A stretch of DNA of 64,000 nucleotides from Priestia koreensis (GTDB lineage: Bacteria; Bacillota; Bacilli; Bacillales; Bacillaceae_H). A program made the translations under genes and the position numbers. Positions within the stretch are counted from its first letter, which is position 1. Each line of letters starts with the position of its first letter. The stretch covers positions 701,924 to 765,923 of the forward strand of contig NZ_LILC01000002.1 in NCBI RefSeq assembly GCF_001274935.1. The letters are read 5' to 3'. Positions 50,823 to 60,224 of the stretch are shown here, piece by piece. The notes under the pieces were generated by a model that saw nothing but the letters and a program-made list of their open reading frames with translations, searched no databases and was not told where the DNA came from.

Positions 50823-51317
50823 ATGAATTTTTATGACGGTGCGTTAAGCGTAATGAAAAAGGATAAGAGCGATGAGCAATGGATAGAACAAGTGCTTGAG
50901 GAGTACTGGGGTGGGACGACAATGGTCACGAGGGGTGTCTCCCACCATTTACTCCAATATCCTGCTTGGATAGCTAAAAAAGGAGATCAGCCCTCTGGTG
51001 TCCTCATTTACCGAATGGAACAGAATGAATGTGAGATTTTATTGCTTCAATCGTTTGATAAGTATAAAGGAGTTGGAACGCAGCTGTTAAGCACGTTCTT
51101 GCAAAGCGTTCAGCACGAGGCCGAGCGGATATGGCTCATCACATCCAATGATAATCTGGATGCCCTCCGCTTTTATCAAAAGCGTCATTTTTCATTAACA
51201 CATGTTAATGTAGGTGCCATTACACGAGCAAGAGAAACAAAGTCTTCCATCCCGCTTACGGGGTATTATGGAATTCCAATTAAAGATGAACTTCAATTAA
51301 CGTATGATAAACAATAA
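50823..51317 (+). CDS. GNAT-family acetyltransferase
   Basis: 164 residues. The GNAT core includes LLLQSFDKYKGVGTQLLSTF, with KYKGVG as the acetyl-CoA loop (a variant of Q/RxxGxG), then IWLITSNDNLDALRFYQKRH and the C-terminal Phe strand. The last 35 residues are an extension. The substrate is unknown. Start ATG 50823 has GGATGGAGAG before it. It is monocistronic. Confidence 0.85.
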   Translation: MNFYDGALSVMKKDKSDEQWIEQVLEEYWGGTTMVTRGVSHHLLQYPAWIAKKGDQPSGVLIYRMEQNECEILLLQSFDKYKGVGTQLLSTFLQSVQHEAERIWLITSNDNLDALRFYQKRHFSLTHVNVGAITRARETKSSIPLTGYYGIPIKDELQLTYDKQ

Positions 51318-51361
51318 AACGAACGCCCTTTATCTCAACGGATGAAGGGCGTTTTTCGTTT
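51316..51361 (+). terminator. Acetyltransferase terminator
   Basis: AAAACGAACGCCCTT pairs with AAGGGCGTTTTTCGTTT. Confidence 0.85.
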
Positions 51362-51421
51362 CAACGGGATAAAATGAACGCTTCTTTTTCACACTAATGA
51401 AAAAGAGAAGGGAGCGCGCAT

Positions 51422-51925
51422 ATGATACTGAAAAAGTTAAGCGATGAAGATATAGAGTGTTATTGGGAGCTGCGTCTTCGCGCTTTAGATGAAGAAGAAA
51501 TAAGTTTTGTACAAAGCTACTATGAAGCGAAGAAGCTGGATTTAACAACTGTAAGAGCGGAATTCCCAAAAGACGATGATCACTTTATTATAGGTGCATG
51601 TAATGATCACGGGGTTCTTCAAGGGTTTGTAGGATTTAATCGAGAGACTGGAGAGAAAACACGGCACAAAGGGTCCATATGGGGCGTGTACGTTGCACCT
51701 GAAGCGCGAGGAAACGGACTAGCGGAGCAGTTAATGAGAGTGATTTTAAGTGAGGCGAAGAGCATTCGAGTCGAGCAAGTACAGCTCGTTGTAGCAGCTT
51801 CAAATGAAAAAGCGAAGTCTTTGTATGAGCGTCTCGGTTTTTCAGTTTTTGGCTATGAAAAAAATGCCTTAAAAGTTCACGGTAAATATGTGGATGAAGA
51901 GCATATGGTGTTGTTTTTTACGTGA
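51422..51925 (+). CDS. GNAT-family acetyltransferase
   Basis: 167 residues. The acetyl-CoA loop is VAPEARGNGLAEQLMRVI (RxNGLA-type); VQLVVAASNEKAKSLYERLG is the following beta-alpha unit with the catalytic-loop Tyr. The N-terminal part IECYWELRLRALDEE is typical of amino-group acetyltransferases of small molecules. The substrate is not known. ATG 51422 follows AAGGGAGCGC. The 188 bases after it hold the promoter of the large kinase. Confidence 0.87.
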   Translation: MILKKLSDEDIECYWELRLRALDEEEISFVQSYYEAKKLDLTTVRAEFPKDDDHFIIGACNDHGVLQGFVGFNRETGEKTRHKGSIWGVYVAPEARGNGLAEQLMRVILSEAKSIRVEQVQLVVAASNEKAKSLYERLGFSVFGYEKNALKVHGKYVDEEHMVLFFT

Positions 51926-52113
51926 AACCTGCATTATGATTGTGAAAAATAGGGTATGGATAAGAAAAATGTTCCAAAACAAGCATTGACAATGACAAGA
52001 GATTGTTGAGACAATAAAAAGATGCGTGATAAGCGTGCTATAGTAGAAAAAAACTGAATAAGAGAGACGGTTTTTGTGATTTTTAGGACGGAGAGGAACT
52101 GAGGTAGTAAGTT

Positions 52114-54798
52114 ATGATTTTCTCAGATAATACAAGTGCAATGGATCATAAAGAAGCGTACGAGATGATTCCATTACCTATTATTTTTATTGACTTGTCT
52201 GGGCGTATTTTGCATAAAAATCAATATGCAAAAGAAGCTTTACAAACAAGTACATATACGTCTTACGAGACATTATATGACTATATTCATCCCAAGGATC
52301 GAGAAGCGTTTCAGCAAATACTCGAACTGCCCCACCGAAAAAAACCGCAGCAAATTTTGATACGATCGGTGCATTTAGAAAGTAAATTGAAGTGGATTGA
52401 CACGAAGGTCCAGCCTATTCACGTACCCGGTGAGGAGGCTTGTTTCCTTGTTACACTACACGACATCACATCGCGTAAAAATCGCGAATCACTTTTACAT
52501 ATTAAGCAACGCACCGCCAGAAAGATTGTAAATGGAAAGTTATTTAAAACCATTTTAAGCGAACTTTCAATGGAAATAGAGGAGCTATTAGATTGTGGGG
52601 TTCACTGCTCCGTTCTCTTATATGACGAGATTCGTCAGAATCTTGTTATGCAGGCTGCTCCAACTCTTCCGGCTTCCTTTATTCAAGCCATCAATGGTCT
52701 ACAAATTGGTTCTTCTGTAGGGTCTTGCGGTGCCTCTATTGCTCGAAACGACATCGTCATTTGTTCAAATATCCAAGAAGATCATGAACTATGGAGAGGC
52801 CCTCAGCGGAAAATAGCGCTTGATCACCACATTCATGCATCATGGTCTGCTCCTATTAAAATTGATCATCAGCCCGTTGGGACATTTTCCATGTACTACG
52901 AGCATCCATATGAGCCCGATGAGTTTGAATTAGAGGTCATTGATACGTGTAGCTATTTGGTTAGTCTAGCTGTTGAGCGGGATAAATCAAAGCTATTTTT
53001 AGACGAACTCGTCGAGAAGCGCTTCAAAACGTTAATTAACTCCATGACTGATCTTGTTATTGTAGAAGATCAGGAAGGAAACTGGTTAGATGTCAATCAT
53101 TCGCTTGAGACACTTTTGCGAATGGAGCAACAGTTTTATAAAGGAAAAACAAATGAAGATCTCTCCGCTTTATATCCGAAATATAAGGATCTTCTAGAAA
53201 GTTTAACGAGACAAAATGAACGTGCCCGTGTAACAGGAGAACCGATTCAAGCTGAGCATATTATTGAAGTGAACGGAGAACAGTATATATTTGATATCAT
53301 TAGTTCCGCTTTGTTTTCAGAAAACGGTGACCAGCAAGGAACAGTCATTATTGGACGAGACATTACGTCCCGTAAAGAGATGGAAATGAAGTTAGCGGAG
53401 AGTGAGCAGCGCTATAAATCACTCGTGAATTATCACCCAGAAGGCATCTATATGCTAGATCTTAACGGTCATATTTTAGAAATTAACCCCGCTACTGAAA
53501 AACTGAGTGGGCTTACAAAAAAAGAGATCGTCAAGCATCACTTTTATGATTTCATACAGCCAGAGAATTATCGTAATACGACGCGTCATTTTCAGAAAGC
53601 ATTAAGCGGTGAGACGAGTTCATATGAAACCTTTGTTATTTCTAAAAGCGGTGAAAAGCTCATTTTAATTATTACGAACGTGCCTATTGTGGTAGATGGC
53701 GCGATCAAAGGCGTATTTGGAATTGCAAAAGACGTGACGAAAAAGCGTCATATGGAAGTCGAGCTCATAGAAACAAAAGAAATTTTAGAATCATTTTTTG
53801 AAAATACGTCCGATACGATTGCATTAGCGAAAAAGGACGGAACCATCCTTCGAGTAAACGAAGCGTTTCAGCATGTCTACGGCTGGACGAAGGATGAAAT
53901 TGTAGGACAAAATATTGCGCTTCTTCAAGGAGACAAGAATTACGAGCTCGTCACATTCATGAATGAATTAGAAACGGGTGCCGTCATTAACGGATATGAA
54001 ACGACGAGATATCGAAAAGACGGCTCCTCATTTGATGCAAGTATTACGATGAGCCCTATTCGCGACGAAAGTGGGAAAGCAGTCGGATTCTCTGCCACAA
54101 CGCGAGACATCACGGCACGCAAAAAAACAGAGGATGTGCTGCGAAAATCAAAGCAACTCGCGCTCATTGGTCAGCTAGCAGCGGGGGTAGCTCATGAAAT
54201 TCGAAATCCTCTTACATCGTTAAAAGGCTTTTTACAGCTGTTAAACGAACAAGGCGAACCGTTCCCGTTTTATCACATTATGTTAGAAGAACTGAGCCGA
54301 ATTGAGTTTATTACGAATGAGTTTTTAGCGTTAGCAAGACCACAGGCCATCATTTTTGAGAAAAAAGATGCGATTAAAATTATTAAAAGCATCGTGGCGG
54401 TGGCGGAAATTGAAGGCGTGCTCACCAACGTTCACATACATACAGATTTCCAAATACAGTCTGCACCGATTTATGCAGATGAAAACCAGCTGAAGCAGGT
54501 TTTTCTCAATATTATTAAAAACTCCATTGAATCAATGGAGAGTGGGGGAACGGTGACGATTCAGCTAGCACAACATCAAAATAGAGTGCATATTATCTTT
54601 ATTGATGAAGGGGTGGGCATTTCCCCTGAGAGAATTAAACATTTAGGCGAGCCTTTTTATAGCACAAAAGAAAAGGGAACAGGGTTAGGTTTAATGATTA
54701 GCCAGAAGATTCTAAAAGAACATCACGGAGATATGACGATCAAAAGCAAGCTTCACATCGGAACAAAGGTAGAGATCACGCTTCCTCTGCATTCGTAG
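52114..54798 (+). CDS. Large soluble PAS/GAF histidine kinase
   Basis: 894 residues, no membrane span. By eye: PAS (about 10-125), GAF (about 140-290, LYDEIRQNLVMQAAPTL, GSSVGSCGASIARND), PAS (about 305-430), PAS (about 433-550, GHILEINPATEKLSGLTKKE), PAS (about 558-680), dimerisation domain with His694 in AAGVAHEIRNPLTSLKG, and ATPase domain (NIIKNSIESME, DEGVGI, GTGLGLMIS). The His box is of the sporulation-kinase type and no regulator is adjacent. Multiple PAS domains plus GAF suggest a redox or small-molecule input. Start ATG 52114 has GAGGTAG before it. Confidence 0.9.
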   Translation: MIFSDNTSAMDHKEAYEMIPLPIIFIDLSGRILHKNQYAKEALQTSTYTSYETLYDYIHPKDREAFQQILELPHRKKPQQILIRSVHLESKLKWIDTKVQPIHVPGEEACFLVTLHDITSRKNRESLLHIKQRTARKIVNGKLFKTILSELSMEIEELLDCGVHCSVLLYDEIRQNLVMQAAPTLPASFIQAINGLQIGSSVGSCGASIARNDIVICSNIQEDHELWRGPQRKIALDHHIHASWSAPIKIDHQPVGTFSMYYEHPYEPDEFELEVIDTCSYLVSLAVERDKSKLFLDELVEKRFKTLINSMTDLVIVEDQEGNWLDVNHSLETLLRMEQQFYKGKTNEDLSALYPKYKDLLESLTRQNERARVTGEPIQAEHIIEVNGEQYIFDIISSALFSENGDQQGTVIIGRDITSRKEMEMKLAESEQRYKSLVNYHPEGIYMLDLNGHILEINPATEKLSGLTKKEIVKHHFYDFIQPENYRNTTRHFQKALSGETSSYETFVISKSGEKLILIITNVPIVVDGAIKGVFGIAKDVTKKRHMEVELIETKEILESFFENTSDTIALAKKDGTILRVNEAFQHVYGWTKDEIVGQNIALLQGDKNYELVTFMNELETGAVINGYETTRYRKDGSSFDASITMSPIRDESGKAVGFSATTRDITARKKTEDVLRKSKQLALIGQLAAGVAHEIRNPLTSLKGFLQLLNEQGEPFPFYHIMLEELSRIEFITNEFLALARPQAIIFEKKDAIKIIKSIVAVAEIEGVLTNVHIHTDFQIQSAPIYADENQLKQVFLNIIKNSIESMESGGTVTIQLAQHQNRVHIIFIDEGVGISPERIKHLGEPFYSTKEKGTGLGLMISQKILKEHHGDMTIKSKLHIGTKVEITLPLHS

Positions 54799-54911
54799 GG
54801 AAAGAAGCGTACTCATAAGAAGGTTTTTAATAAAATAGGTTACACTAAGTGAGAGAAGGCTTTTTCTTCTCAACAGCTGTTGGTGAATCCTTTGAATAGG
54901 GTGATAAATGA

Positions 54912-55685
54912 ATGGAAACAGAACGAGTAGCAAGGAAAGGGTTAACTTTTCAGAAGATAGCAAGTATATTTGCTGTGGCTGTGATCGTTTTGGCCCTTGT
55001 TGCATCCGTTGTTTTTTTCGTCTGGTCACACTTTACGTATGAACCATCGTCAAAGCTATATTCACATGTTACTGAAAAGAATATTGTGCAGCGGGACGAT
55101 TATGTGGCCTTTTTGCCTCAGGGAGATGCGAAGGCGGGTATTATTTTTTATCCTGGGGCAAAAGTAGAAGCGATGTCATACGGATACTATGCGCAGGAAC
55201 TTGCAAAAAAAGGATATCTTGTGACCATTGCTAAATTTCCGCTTCATATTTCTTTTCTCGGGACGAATATAGCCAGTGATATACAGGCTGATTATTCAGA
55301 TGTAGGTACGTGGTTTATTGGAGGACATTCGCTAGGTGGAGTTTCAGCAGCAAAATATACCTATAATCATCAAAAGGACCTATCAGGGCTCTTTTTGTTT
55401 GCGTCCTATCCAATGAACAAAAATGATTTTTCGCGCGTTGATCTACCGGTACTATCCGTTTTTGCAGAAAAAGACGGTGTGATCAATCGATCAAAATGGA
55501 AGCATGGAAAGTCGTTACTTCCAGCAGATACGGAGTATCAAACGATAAAAGGTGGAAATCATGGGCAGTTCGGGTGGTACGGAGAGCAAAAGGGTGATCG
55601 CAAGGCGACCATCTCAACGAAACAGCAGCAGGACGAATTAGTTCGCCTAACAGATTCCTGGATGAAGACAGTAGGGAGCAAGTAA
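54912..55685 (+). CDS. Membrane-anchored alpha/beta hydrolase
   Basis: 257 residues. One N-terminal span (about 15-38, IASIFAVAVIVLALVASVVF) puts the enzyme outside the cell. The nucleophile elbow is FIGGHSLGGVSAAKY; the acid and His fit LPVLSVFAEKDGV and GGNHGQFGWYG. The NHGQFG motif resembles the secreted hydrolases called YqhA/dienelactone-like in Bacillus, but the substrate is not known. ATG 54912 has AGGGTGATAA before it. It ends at a bidirectional terminator. Confidence 0.85.
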   Translation: METERVARKGLTFQKIASIFAVAVIVLALVASVVFFVWSHFTYEPSSKLYSHVTEKNIVQRDDYVAFLPQGDAKAGIIFYPGAKVEAMSYGYYAQELAKKGYLVTIAKFPLHISFLGTNIASDIQADYSDVGTWFIGGHSLGGVSAAKYTYNHQKDLSGLFLFASYPMNKNDFSRVDLPVLSVFAEKDGVINRSKWKHGKSLLPADTEYQTIKGGNHGQFGWYGEQKGDRKATISTKQQQDELVRLTDSWMKTVGSK

Positions 55686-55714
55686 AAGGGAGGAATGTCA
55701 TATTCCTCCCTTTT
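55684..55714. terminator. Bidirectional terminator
   Basis: AAAAGGGAGGAAT pairs with ATTCCTCCCTTTT. It serves the hydrolase and, from the left side, the DUF3885 gene. Confidence 0.85.
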
Positions 55715-55735
55715 GCCGTCTTTTATTTTTAGTCA

Positions 55736-56362
55736 TTACAGACAACATTTTCGATCATATTGTGAACGCGTATCGTAATCAAGAATCCAGTCCTGATAAT
55801 TTTTATATAAGGGGTCCAATGACTGCTCATTATTGGAGACGATGTCTAGTTTTCGATCATCATAGAGATGATAGATCGTTTTCTTTTCCAAGTTAATAAA
55901 ATAGCAATCCCCTTCAATGAACGGACGGATTTGTAAGTCTCGATTTGCGATCGCTTTTAGCAAGGATTCATGTTTCATATCCGCTAATTGGCACGTAACA
56001 AGAAGACGAAGAGACTTTCGCTCCTGATCCTGCTGTTTATCAATCATTATTTCAGTTGAATGTCCAATGGATTTCTTGCGTAAAAAACGTTTCAACGTAT
56101 GGAGAGCTTTTTTCATATTGTGGGGCTTTTCTGCACGGTTTAAGTGGATAATAAGCATCACATGATCACGACTAGAATGAAGAGCCTCAAATAGAGCAAT
56201 GGCACGTTTGTACACCCTTGACATATATTCTTGATCCCAAGCTTGATCGGTGTCCCCAAGTTGAAAACGAATGCCATTTGGAGCATGATAAAATAATGGT
56301 TTTTCAATATGGATATCCGGAAATGTTTCTTCTAAAAATGATGAACAGTTCATTGTTTTCAT
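55736..56362 (-). CDS. DUF3885 family protein
   Basis: 208 residues from ATG 56362, with AAAGGGA 8 bases before it; ATG 56371 lies on that site. Family-like stretches are GIRFQLGDTDQAWDQEYMSR near residue 35 and the final YHLYDDRKLDIV, then LYKNYQDWILDYDTRSQYD. DUF3885 proteins occur beside polymorphic toxins and alone; no toxin is adjacent, so function is unknown. It is transcribed alone. Confidence 0.78.
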   Translation of the reverse strand: MKTMNCSSFLEETFPDIHIEKPLFYHAPNGIRFQLGDTDQAWDQEYMSRVYKRAIALFEALHSSRDHVMLIIHLNRAEKPHNMKKALHTLKRFLRKKSIGHSTEIMIDKQQDQERKSLRLLVTCQLADMKHESLLKAIANRDLQIRPFIEGDCYFINLEKKTIYHLYDDRKLDIVSNNEQSLDPLYKNYQDWILDYDTRSQYDRKCCL

Positions 56363-56644
56363 TTCAAACATCCCTTTATTTTGTAATTGAGCGAGTAATT
56401 ATCTTATTACTATCCTACCAAATTATTCGATTACATAACGTCGCTTTTTTTTGAAGTTTTCACTACAATCTTTGCAAAGGTGTAACAATCATTGATGAAA
56501 TGTAAGAAATGCATCAAAAACACCTATAACTAGATATAGGAGCAAAATACTACAATGAAATCCCCCTTTGGGTCATTCAATCTCTTTCAAAGAAGTGGTA
56601 TAATATTGAATTATCAAAAAAGAATGACTCTAGGGGGAAGCTTC

Positions 56645-57139
56645 ATGGATATTCGCTTGTTGCAGCCAGATGATGCATCAGCATTTGTTTCATTACTGAA
56701 AAAAGTGGATGAAACAGGTTTTATGCTATATGAAGGTGGAGAAAGAGAAACAACGGAGACGAAGCAAAGAGAAAGTATTGAGCGCATTGTCAAAGATGAG
56801 CTTTCCACAGCTTTTGTAGCCGAGGAAAATGGGGAGCTAATTGGATACATATTCGGAATGGGGAATCAGTTAAAAAGAAAGCGTCACTGTGCCTACATCG
56901 TAATTGGGGTAGTAGACGATCATCAGGGGAAAAAGATTGGCACGAAACTTTTTGAGACGATTATTCATTGGGCAGAAGCCAAAGACTTAAAACGCTTGGA
57001 ATTAACGGTGATGAAACACAATGAGCGTGCACTAAGACTCTATCAAAATATGGGGTTTGAAATTGAAGGAGAGAAGGTTGCCTCTCTTTTAATTAACGGA
57101 GAATTTGTGGACGAGTATTGCATGTACAAGCTTTTATAA
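56645..57139 (+). CDS. GNAT-family acetyltransferase (RimI-like)
   Basis: 164 residues from ATG 56645, with AGGGGGAAGC before it; the longer frame from 56555 has no site. The acetyl-CoA motif is DDHQGKKIGTKLFETIIHWA (QGKKIG) and the C-terminal ELTVMKHNERALRLYQNMGF is the RimI-like Asn/Tyr unit. TATAAT at about 56601 is a likely promoter. The substrate is not known. Confidence 0.88.
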   Translation: MDIRLLQPDDASAFVSLLKKVDETGFMLYEGGERETTETKQRESIERIVKDELSTAFVAEENGELIGYIFGMGNQLKRKRHCAYIVIGVVDDHQGKKIGTKLFETIIHWAEAKDLKRLELTVMKHNERALRLYQNMGFEIEGEKVASLLINGEFVDEYCMYKLL

Positions 57140-57153
57140 AATAGCACAGAAAG

Positions 57154-57190
57154 AAAACCTTCATTTTTAGTAAAATAGAAGGTTTTTTTT
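57154..57190 (+). terminator. GNAT gene terminator
   Basis: AAAACCTTC pairs with GAAGGTTTTTTTT. Confidence 0.8.
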
Positions 57191-57240
57191 ATTTTAGTTC
57201 GAACATAACTAGAGAAGGAAACTTTTACTAGGAGGCGCGT

Positions 57241-57588
57241 ATGAAAAAGCAAATTACGCTCGTTGTAGGATTAGTGCTGATTGTGTTTTTTATCTTTTTC
57301 GGTCGTCAATTATTTCAAGAGGGTAACCCGCTTCCATATTTAATTGGAATGGTAAAAATAGAAGCTGGAGACCATTCGGTTGTTCAAGTGAAAAATAAGC
57401 CTATTTCGTATCTGATGAAGGGAAAAGACTATTTTACCTTTATTGAAGAAATGAAAAAGAAGGGGTGGACGTTCAATCAACAAATGGGTTCGGCCTTTCT
57501 ATTTGAGAAAAAAGAGCAAGGCATTGCTTTTTTGAGTAAGACGTATTCGGGTAAATACGTAATCATGGAGCAGAAAAAAAAGAAATAA
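57241..57588 (+). CDS. Membrane-anchored small protein, unknown
   Basis: 115 residues. One N-terminal span (KQITLVVGLVLIVFFIFFG) and an external, lysine-rich domain of about 90 residues (KDYFTFIEEMKKKGWTFNQQ, GSAFLFEKKEQGI). ATG 57241 has AGGAGGCGCGT before it. The layout resembles small Bacillus export-linked proteins, but I do not recognise the family. It ends with a terminator. Confidence 0.75.
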   Translation: MKKQITLVVGLVLIVFFIFFGRQLFQEGNPLPYLIGMVKIEAGDHSVVQVKNKPISYLMKGKDYFTFIEEMKKKGWTFNQQMGSAFLFEKKEQGIAFLSKTYSGKYVIMEQKKKK

Positions 57589-57629
57589 CAAGCATTCCAT
57601 TATTTACATATTAAATTTTGAAACTATTG

Positions 57630-57656
57630 AAACCCCTTGCAAATAAAGGGGTTTTT
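57630..57656 (+). terminator. Terminator
   Basis: AAACCCCTT pairs with AAGGGGTTTTT. Confidence 0.78.
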
Positions 57657-57765
57657 AGTCATGGGTCAAAAGAGACCGTTAAAATGGGATAATTTTCACA
57701 TTGAGAGTTTAAAAGAATTTATGGATTATATAAGTGGGGGTCGTAAAAACAGGAGGTCATGACAC

Positions 57766-58431
57766 ATGAAAAAACTAGGAGTTATCTTAGCAGGTGCCAC
57801 TCTTGCAACAACGACAATGTTTGCGGGCGGACAAGCTGATGCAGCAACACAAACACAACCGACAGTAAAGAAGTATGTGTATACATACAATGCGACAAAC
57901 ATGGATGATTTAGAGAAATGGCTAAATCAATTTTATGGAACATATTCTGTCCCGCAAAAAATAACGCCACAACCAACGCAACCGGTTAAACAAACACAAA
58001 CACAGCCGGTCAAGCAAACGCAGCCTACTGCACAAGCAACAAACGTAAGTGAATTCGAAAAGCAAGTTGCTACTCTAGTAAACCAAGAGCGCAAAAAGGC
58101 AGGACTTTCACCGCTACAACTAGATACAAAATTAAGTGACGTAGCGCGTACAAAATCAAAGGACATGATGACAAAGGGTTACTTTGATCATCAATCTCCA
58201 ACATACGGTTCACCATTTGATATGATGAAGCAGTTTGGGATTACGTACCGTGCAGCAGGCGAAAACATCGCTAAAGGTCAACAAACGCCTGAAGAGGTAA
58301 TGAATAGCTGGATGAACAGCTCAGGTCACCGTGCTAACATTTTAAGTGCAAACTTCACTGCTATTGGAGTAGGTTTTGTTAAGGGTAGTAATGGTACAAC
58401 GTACTGGACACAGATGTTTATCGGCAAATAA
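57766..58431 (+). CDS. Secreted CAP-domain (YkwD-like) protein
   Basis: 221 residues. A signal peptide (about 1-27, LGVILAGATLATTTMFAGGQ, then ADAA) is followed by a short domain, a Gln/Thr/Pro linker with repeats of PVKQTQ, and a CAP/SCP domain (about 97-221). CAP landmarks are VNQERKKAGLSPL, HQSPTYGSPFDMM, AAGENIAKGQ, and WMNSSGHRANIL. Bacterial CAP proteins of this kind are secreted or wall-linked; the function is uncertain. Start ATG 57766 follows AGGAGGTCATGAC. The terminator is shared with the thioesterase. Confidence 0.92.
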   Translation: MKKLGVILAGATLATTTMFAGGQADAATQTQPTVKKYVYTYNATNMDDLEKWLNQFYGTYSVPQKITPQPTQPVKQTQTQPVKQTQPTAQATNVSEFEKQVATLVNQERKKAGLSPLQLDTKLSDVARTKSKDMMTKGYFDHQSPTYGSPFDMMKQFGITYRAAGENIAKGQQTPEEVMNSWMNSSGHRANILSANFTAIGVGFVKGSNGTTYWTQMFIGK

Positions 58432-58434
58432 AGC

Positions 58435-58464
58435 AAAAAAAGAATCCGTTTGGATTCTTTTTTT
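58435..58464. terminator. Bidirectional terminator
   Basis: AAAAAAAGAATCC pairs with GGATTCTTTTTTT around GTTT. Confidence 0.9.
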
Positions 58465-58984
58465 ATTCCCAGGGCTTTTGAATGCCAATTTTTTTCGCTA
58501 AGCTTTGGCTGCGTTTTTTACGCGCTTTTCGTTCAATTGCACGCTCTTCCCCAGAAGCATGAAGCATAAATTCTTCTTCCGTCTCTGGGACGACACGTGG
58601 CACTCGTACAGGCTTGCCATCGTCATCTAATGCGACAAACGTTAAAAAAGCAGTTGCGGCAAGCTCTCGTTTCCCTGTGCGCAACTCCTCTGAAATAACT
58701 TTCACAAACACTTCCATTGAAGACGTTCCTGCCCACGTTACGTAAGATTCTAGGCACACGGAATGCTGTTGCCCGATTGGGCGCAGAAAATCCACTGAGT
58801 CTGTAGAAGCCGTCACGGTTTCAAAGCGTCCGTGGCGTGCGGCAGAAATTGAAGCCACATCATCAATATAACTCATCAATTTTCCGCCAAATAATGTATC
58901 ATGATTGTTTGTATCCATTGGAAACACACGGCTTGTTTTTACGACAAGCGATTCGCGACAAAAACGTGCCTGCTGTTCACTCAT
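58463..58984 (-). CDS. Acyl-CoA thioesterase (YkhA-like hotdog fold)
   Basis: 173 residues from ATG 58984, 9 bases after AAGGAG; an ATG at 58993 lies closer to the site. The hotdog-fold signature is FPMDTNNHDTLFGGKLMSYI with the catalytic Asn/Asp region, then ASTDSVDFLRPIGQQHSVCL. It hydrolyses acyl-CoA thioesters in the cytosol. The C-terminus is basic (RKARKKRSQSLAKKIG). It is transcribed alone. Confidence 0.92.
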   Translation of the reverse strand: MSEQQARFCRESLVVKTSRVFPMDTNNHDTLFGGKLMSYIDDVASISAARHGRFETVTASTDSVDFLRPIGQQHSVCLESYVTWAGTSSMEVFVKVISEELRTGKRELAATAFLTFVALDDDGKPVRVPRVVPETEEEFMLHASGEERAIERKARKKRSQSLAKKIGIQKPWE

Positions 58985-59363
58985 TCTGTTCACTCCTTAA
59001 GCAAGAGGTTCATGCTGTTATTCGTCGTTAGTATGTAAAACCTCTATCAATCCATTTCAACTAGAGTTTATCACAAATTTGTCACAAATTATCTCTTTAT
59101 GCTCATAAATAGTATATGTAATTTTGTTAAAAAATTCCCTTTGTATAAGGGTTTTCTGATAACTTAAAAAAGAAAACCCTTACATTTTTAGACGGAATGA
59201 AACCACAAATTGGCGGGATGGAAGATGAAATGACGAAAGTAGATGACGTCACTTTGGAAAAAATGATATGATAGGACACATAGCTGAAGGAGAGAAAAGA
59301 AAATTCAGTTATTTAACGGTTTGCCAAATCATTAGATTGTTTTCAATAGGAGCGAGAGATTGA
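58985..59363. other. Intergenic region with a hairpin and a possible peptide
   Basis: A perfect 11-bp stem (TAAGGGTTTTC 59146-59156 / GAAAACCCTTA 59172-59182) followed by ATTTTTA looks like a terminator with no gene before it. Just after it, 59197-59271 is a 24-codon frame (MKPQIGGMEDEMTKVDDVTL start) with only GACGGA as ribosome site. Either an sRNA terminator and a peptide, or a decayed gene end. Confidence 0.35.
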
Positions 59364-60002
59364 ATGAAAAATAAAGTGATATTTGATTTGCTATTTTACA
59401 TTGCGTTGCCTTATCTAATTTGGAATCAAGGCCGACACTTTTTAGGTGACTATTATGCCATCCTACTATCGACTGCTCCAGCCTTTATCTACACGATCTA
59501 CACATTCGTGAAGGAAAAGCAGTTTAACGTAACGGGGCTATTTTTAGTCATTACTCTTTTAATTCGTACGATCGTTGACATTATCTCAGGAAAAGCCGAT
59601 ACGATGCTCGTAAACCAAGCCTACTTTATGTTTGGACTAGGAGTCGTATTGTTTATTACCATGCTAATCAAAAAGCCGCTTGGCCTATACTTTTTCGTGG
59701 ATACTGCTTATCTCATGGGGTACAAAAGAGAAGAAAGCCTACCACTATTTAAAGAAAAACCGTTGTTCTCAATGTTTCAATGGCTCACACTCCTTTTTGC
59801 ACTGCGTTATATTCTGCTAGGCATTGTTAAACTATACCTGCTGCAAAAATTTGGAGTGGAAGGCTACGGAAATATGATTGTCATTCGACAAGTCATCACG
59901 TGGGTATTCAGCATCTTTATTGCCATCTACACATTCTTTATTATTAAAAAAGTGCAAGAAAAAATGGGCTCAACAGACGACATGGACATCAAATCATCTT
60001 AA
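59364..60002 (+). CDS. VC0807-family-like membrane protein
   Basis: 212 residues with six spans. The N-terminus KVIFDLLFYIALPYLIWNQG, the middle TLLIRTIVDIISGKADTMLV and the KKPLGLYFFVDTAYLMGYKR segment fit the VC0807 family of small membrane proteins. Members are often annotated as intracellular septation-related, without proof. Start ATG 59364 has AGGAGCGAGAG before it. It is monocistronic, with a terminator after it. Confidence 0.75.
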   Translation: MKNKVIFDLLFYIALPYLIWNQGRHFLGDYYAILLSTAPAFIYTIYTFVKEKQFNVTGLFLVITLLIRTIVDIISGKADTMLVNQAYFMFGLGVVLFITMLIKKPLGLYFFVDTAYLMGYKREESLPLFKEKPLFSMFQWLTLLFALRYILLGIVKLYLLQKFGVEGYGNMIVIRQVITWVFSIFIAIYTFFIIKKVQEKMGSTDDMDIKSS

Positions 60003-60009
60003 TAACACT

Positions 60010-60050
60010 AAAAAAGCACGGCACCACGTTCATGGCGTCGTGCTTTTTTA
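60010..60050 (+). terminator. Terminator after the VC0807-like gene
   Basis: AAAAAAGCACG pairs with CGTGCTTTTTT around an inner CGCCA-type stem. Confidence 0.88.
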
Positions 60051-60224
60051 AACCCATTACTCCCTTCACAAGTAGAAAAGAAAATGCTTCGTGAATTATT
60101 TTTTAAAAGGAATTTCAAACTAAAACTCGAACTAACTAAATAAACACCGTTAACTAATAAAAACCCATTATTCATACTACGTAAAGGTTTACCTATCCAA
60201 CCAAAGTCAACCCACCAGGGAGGT

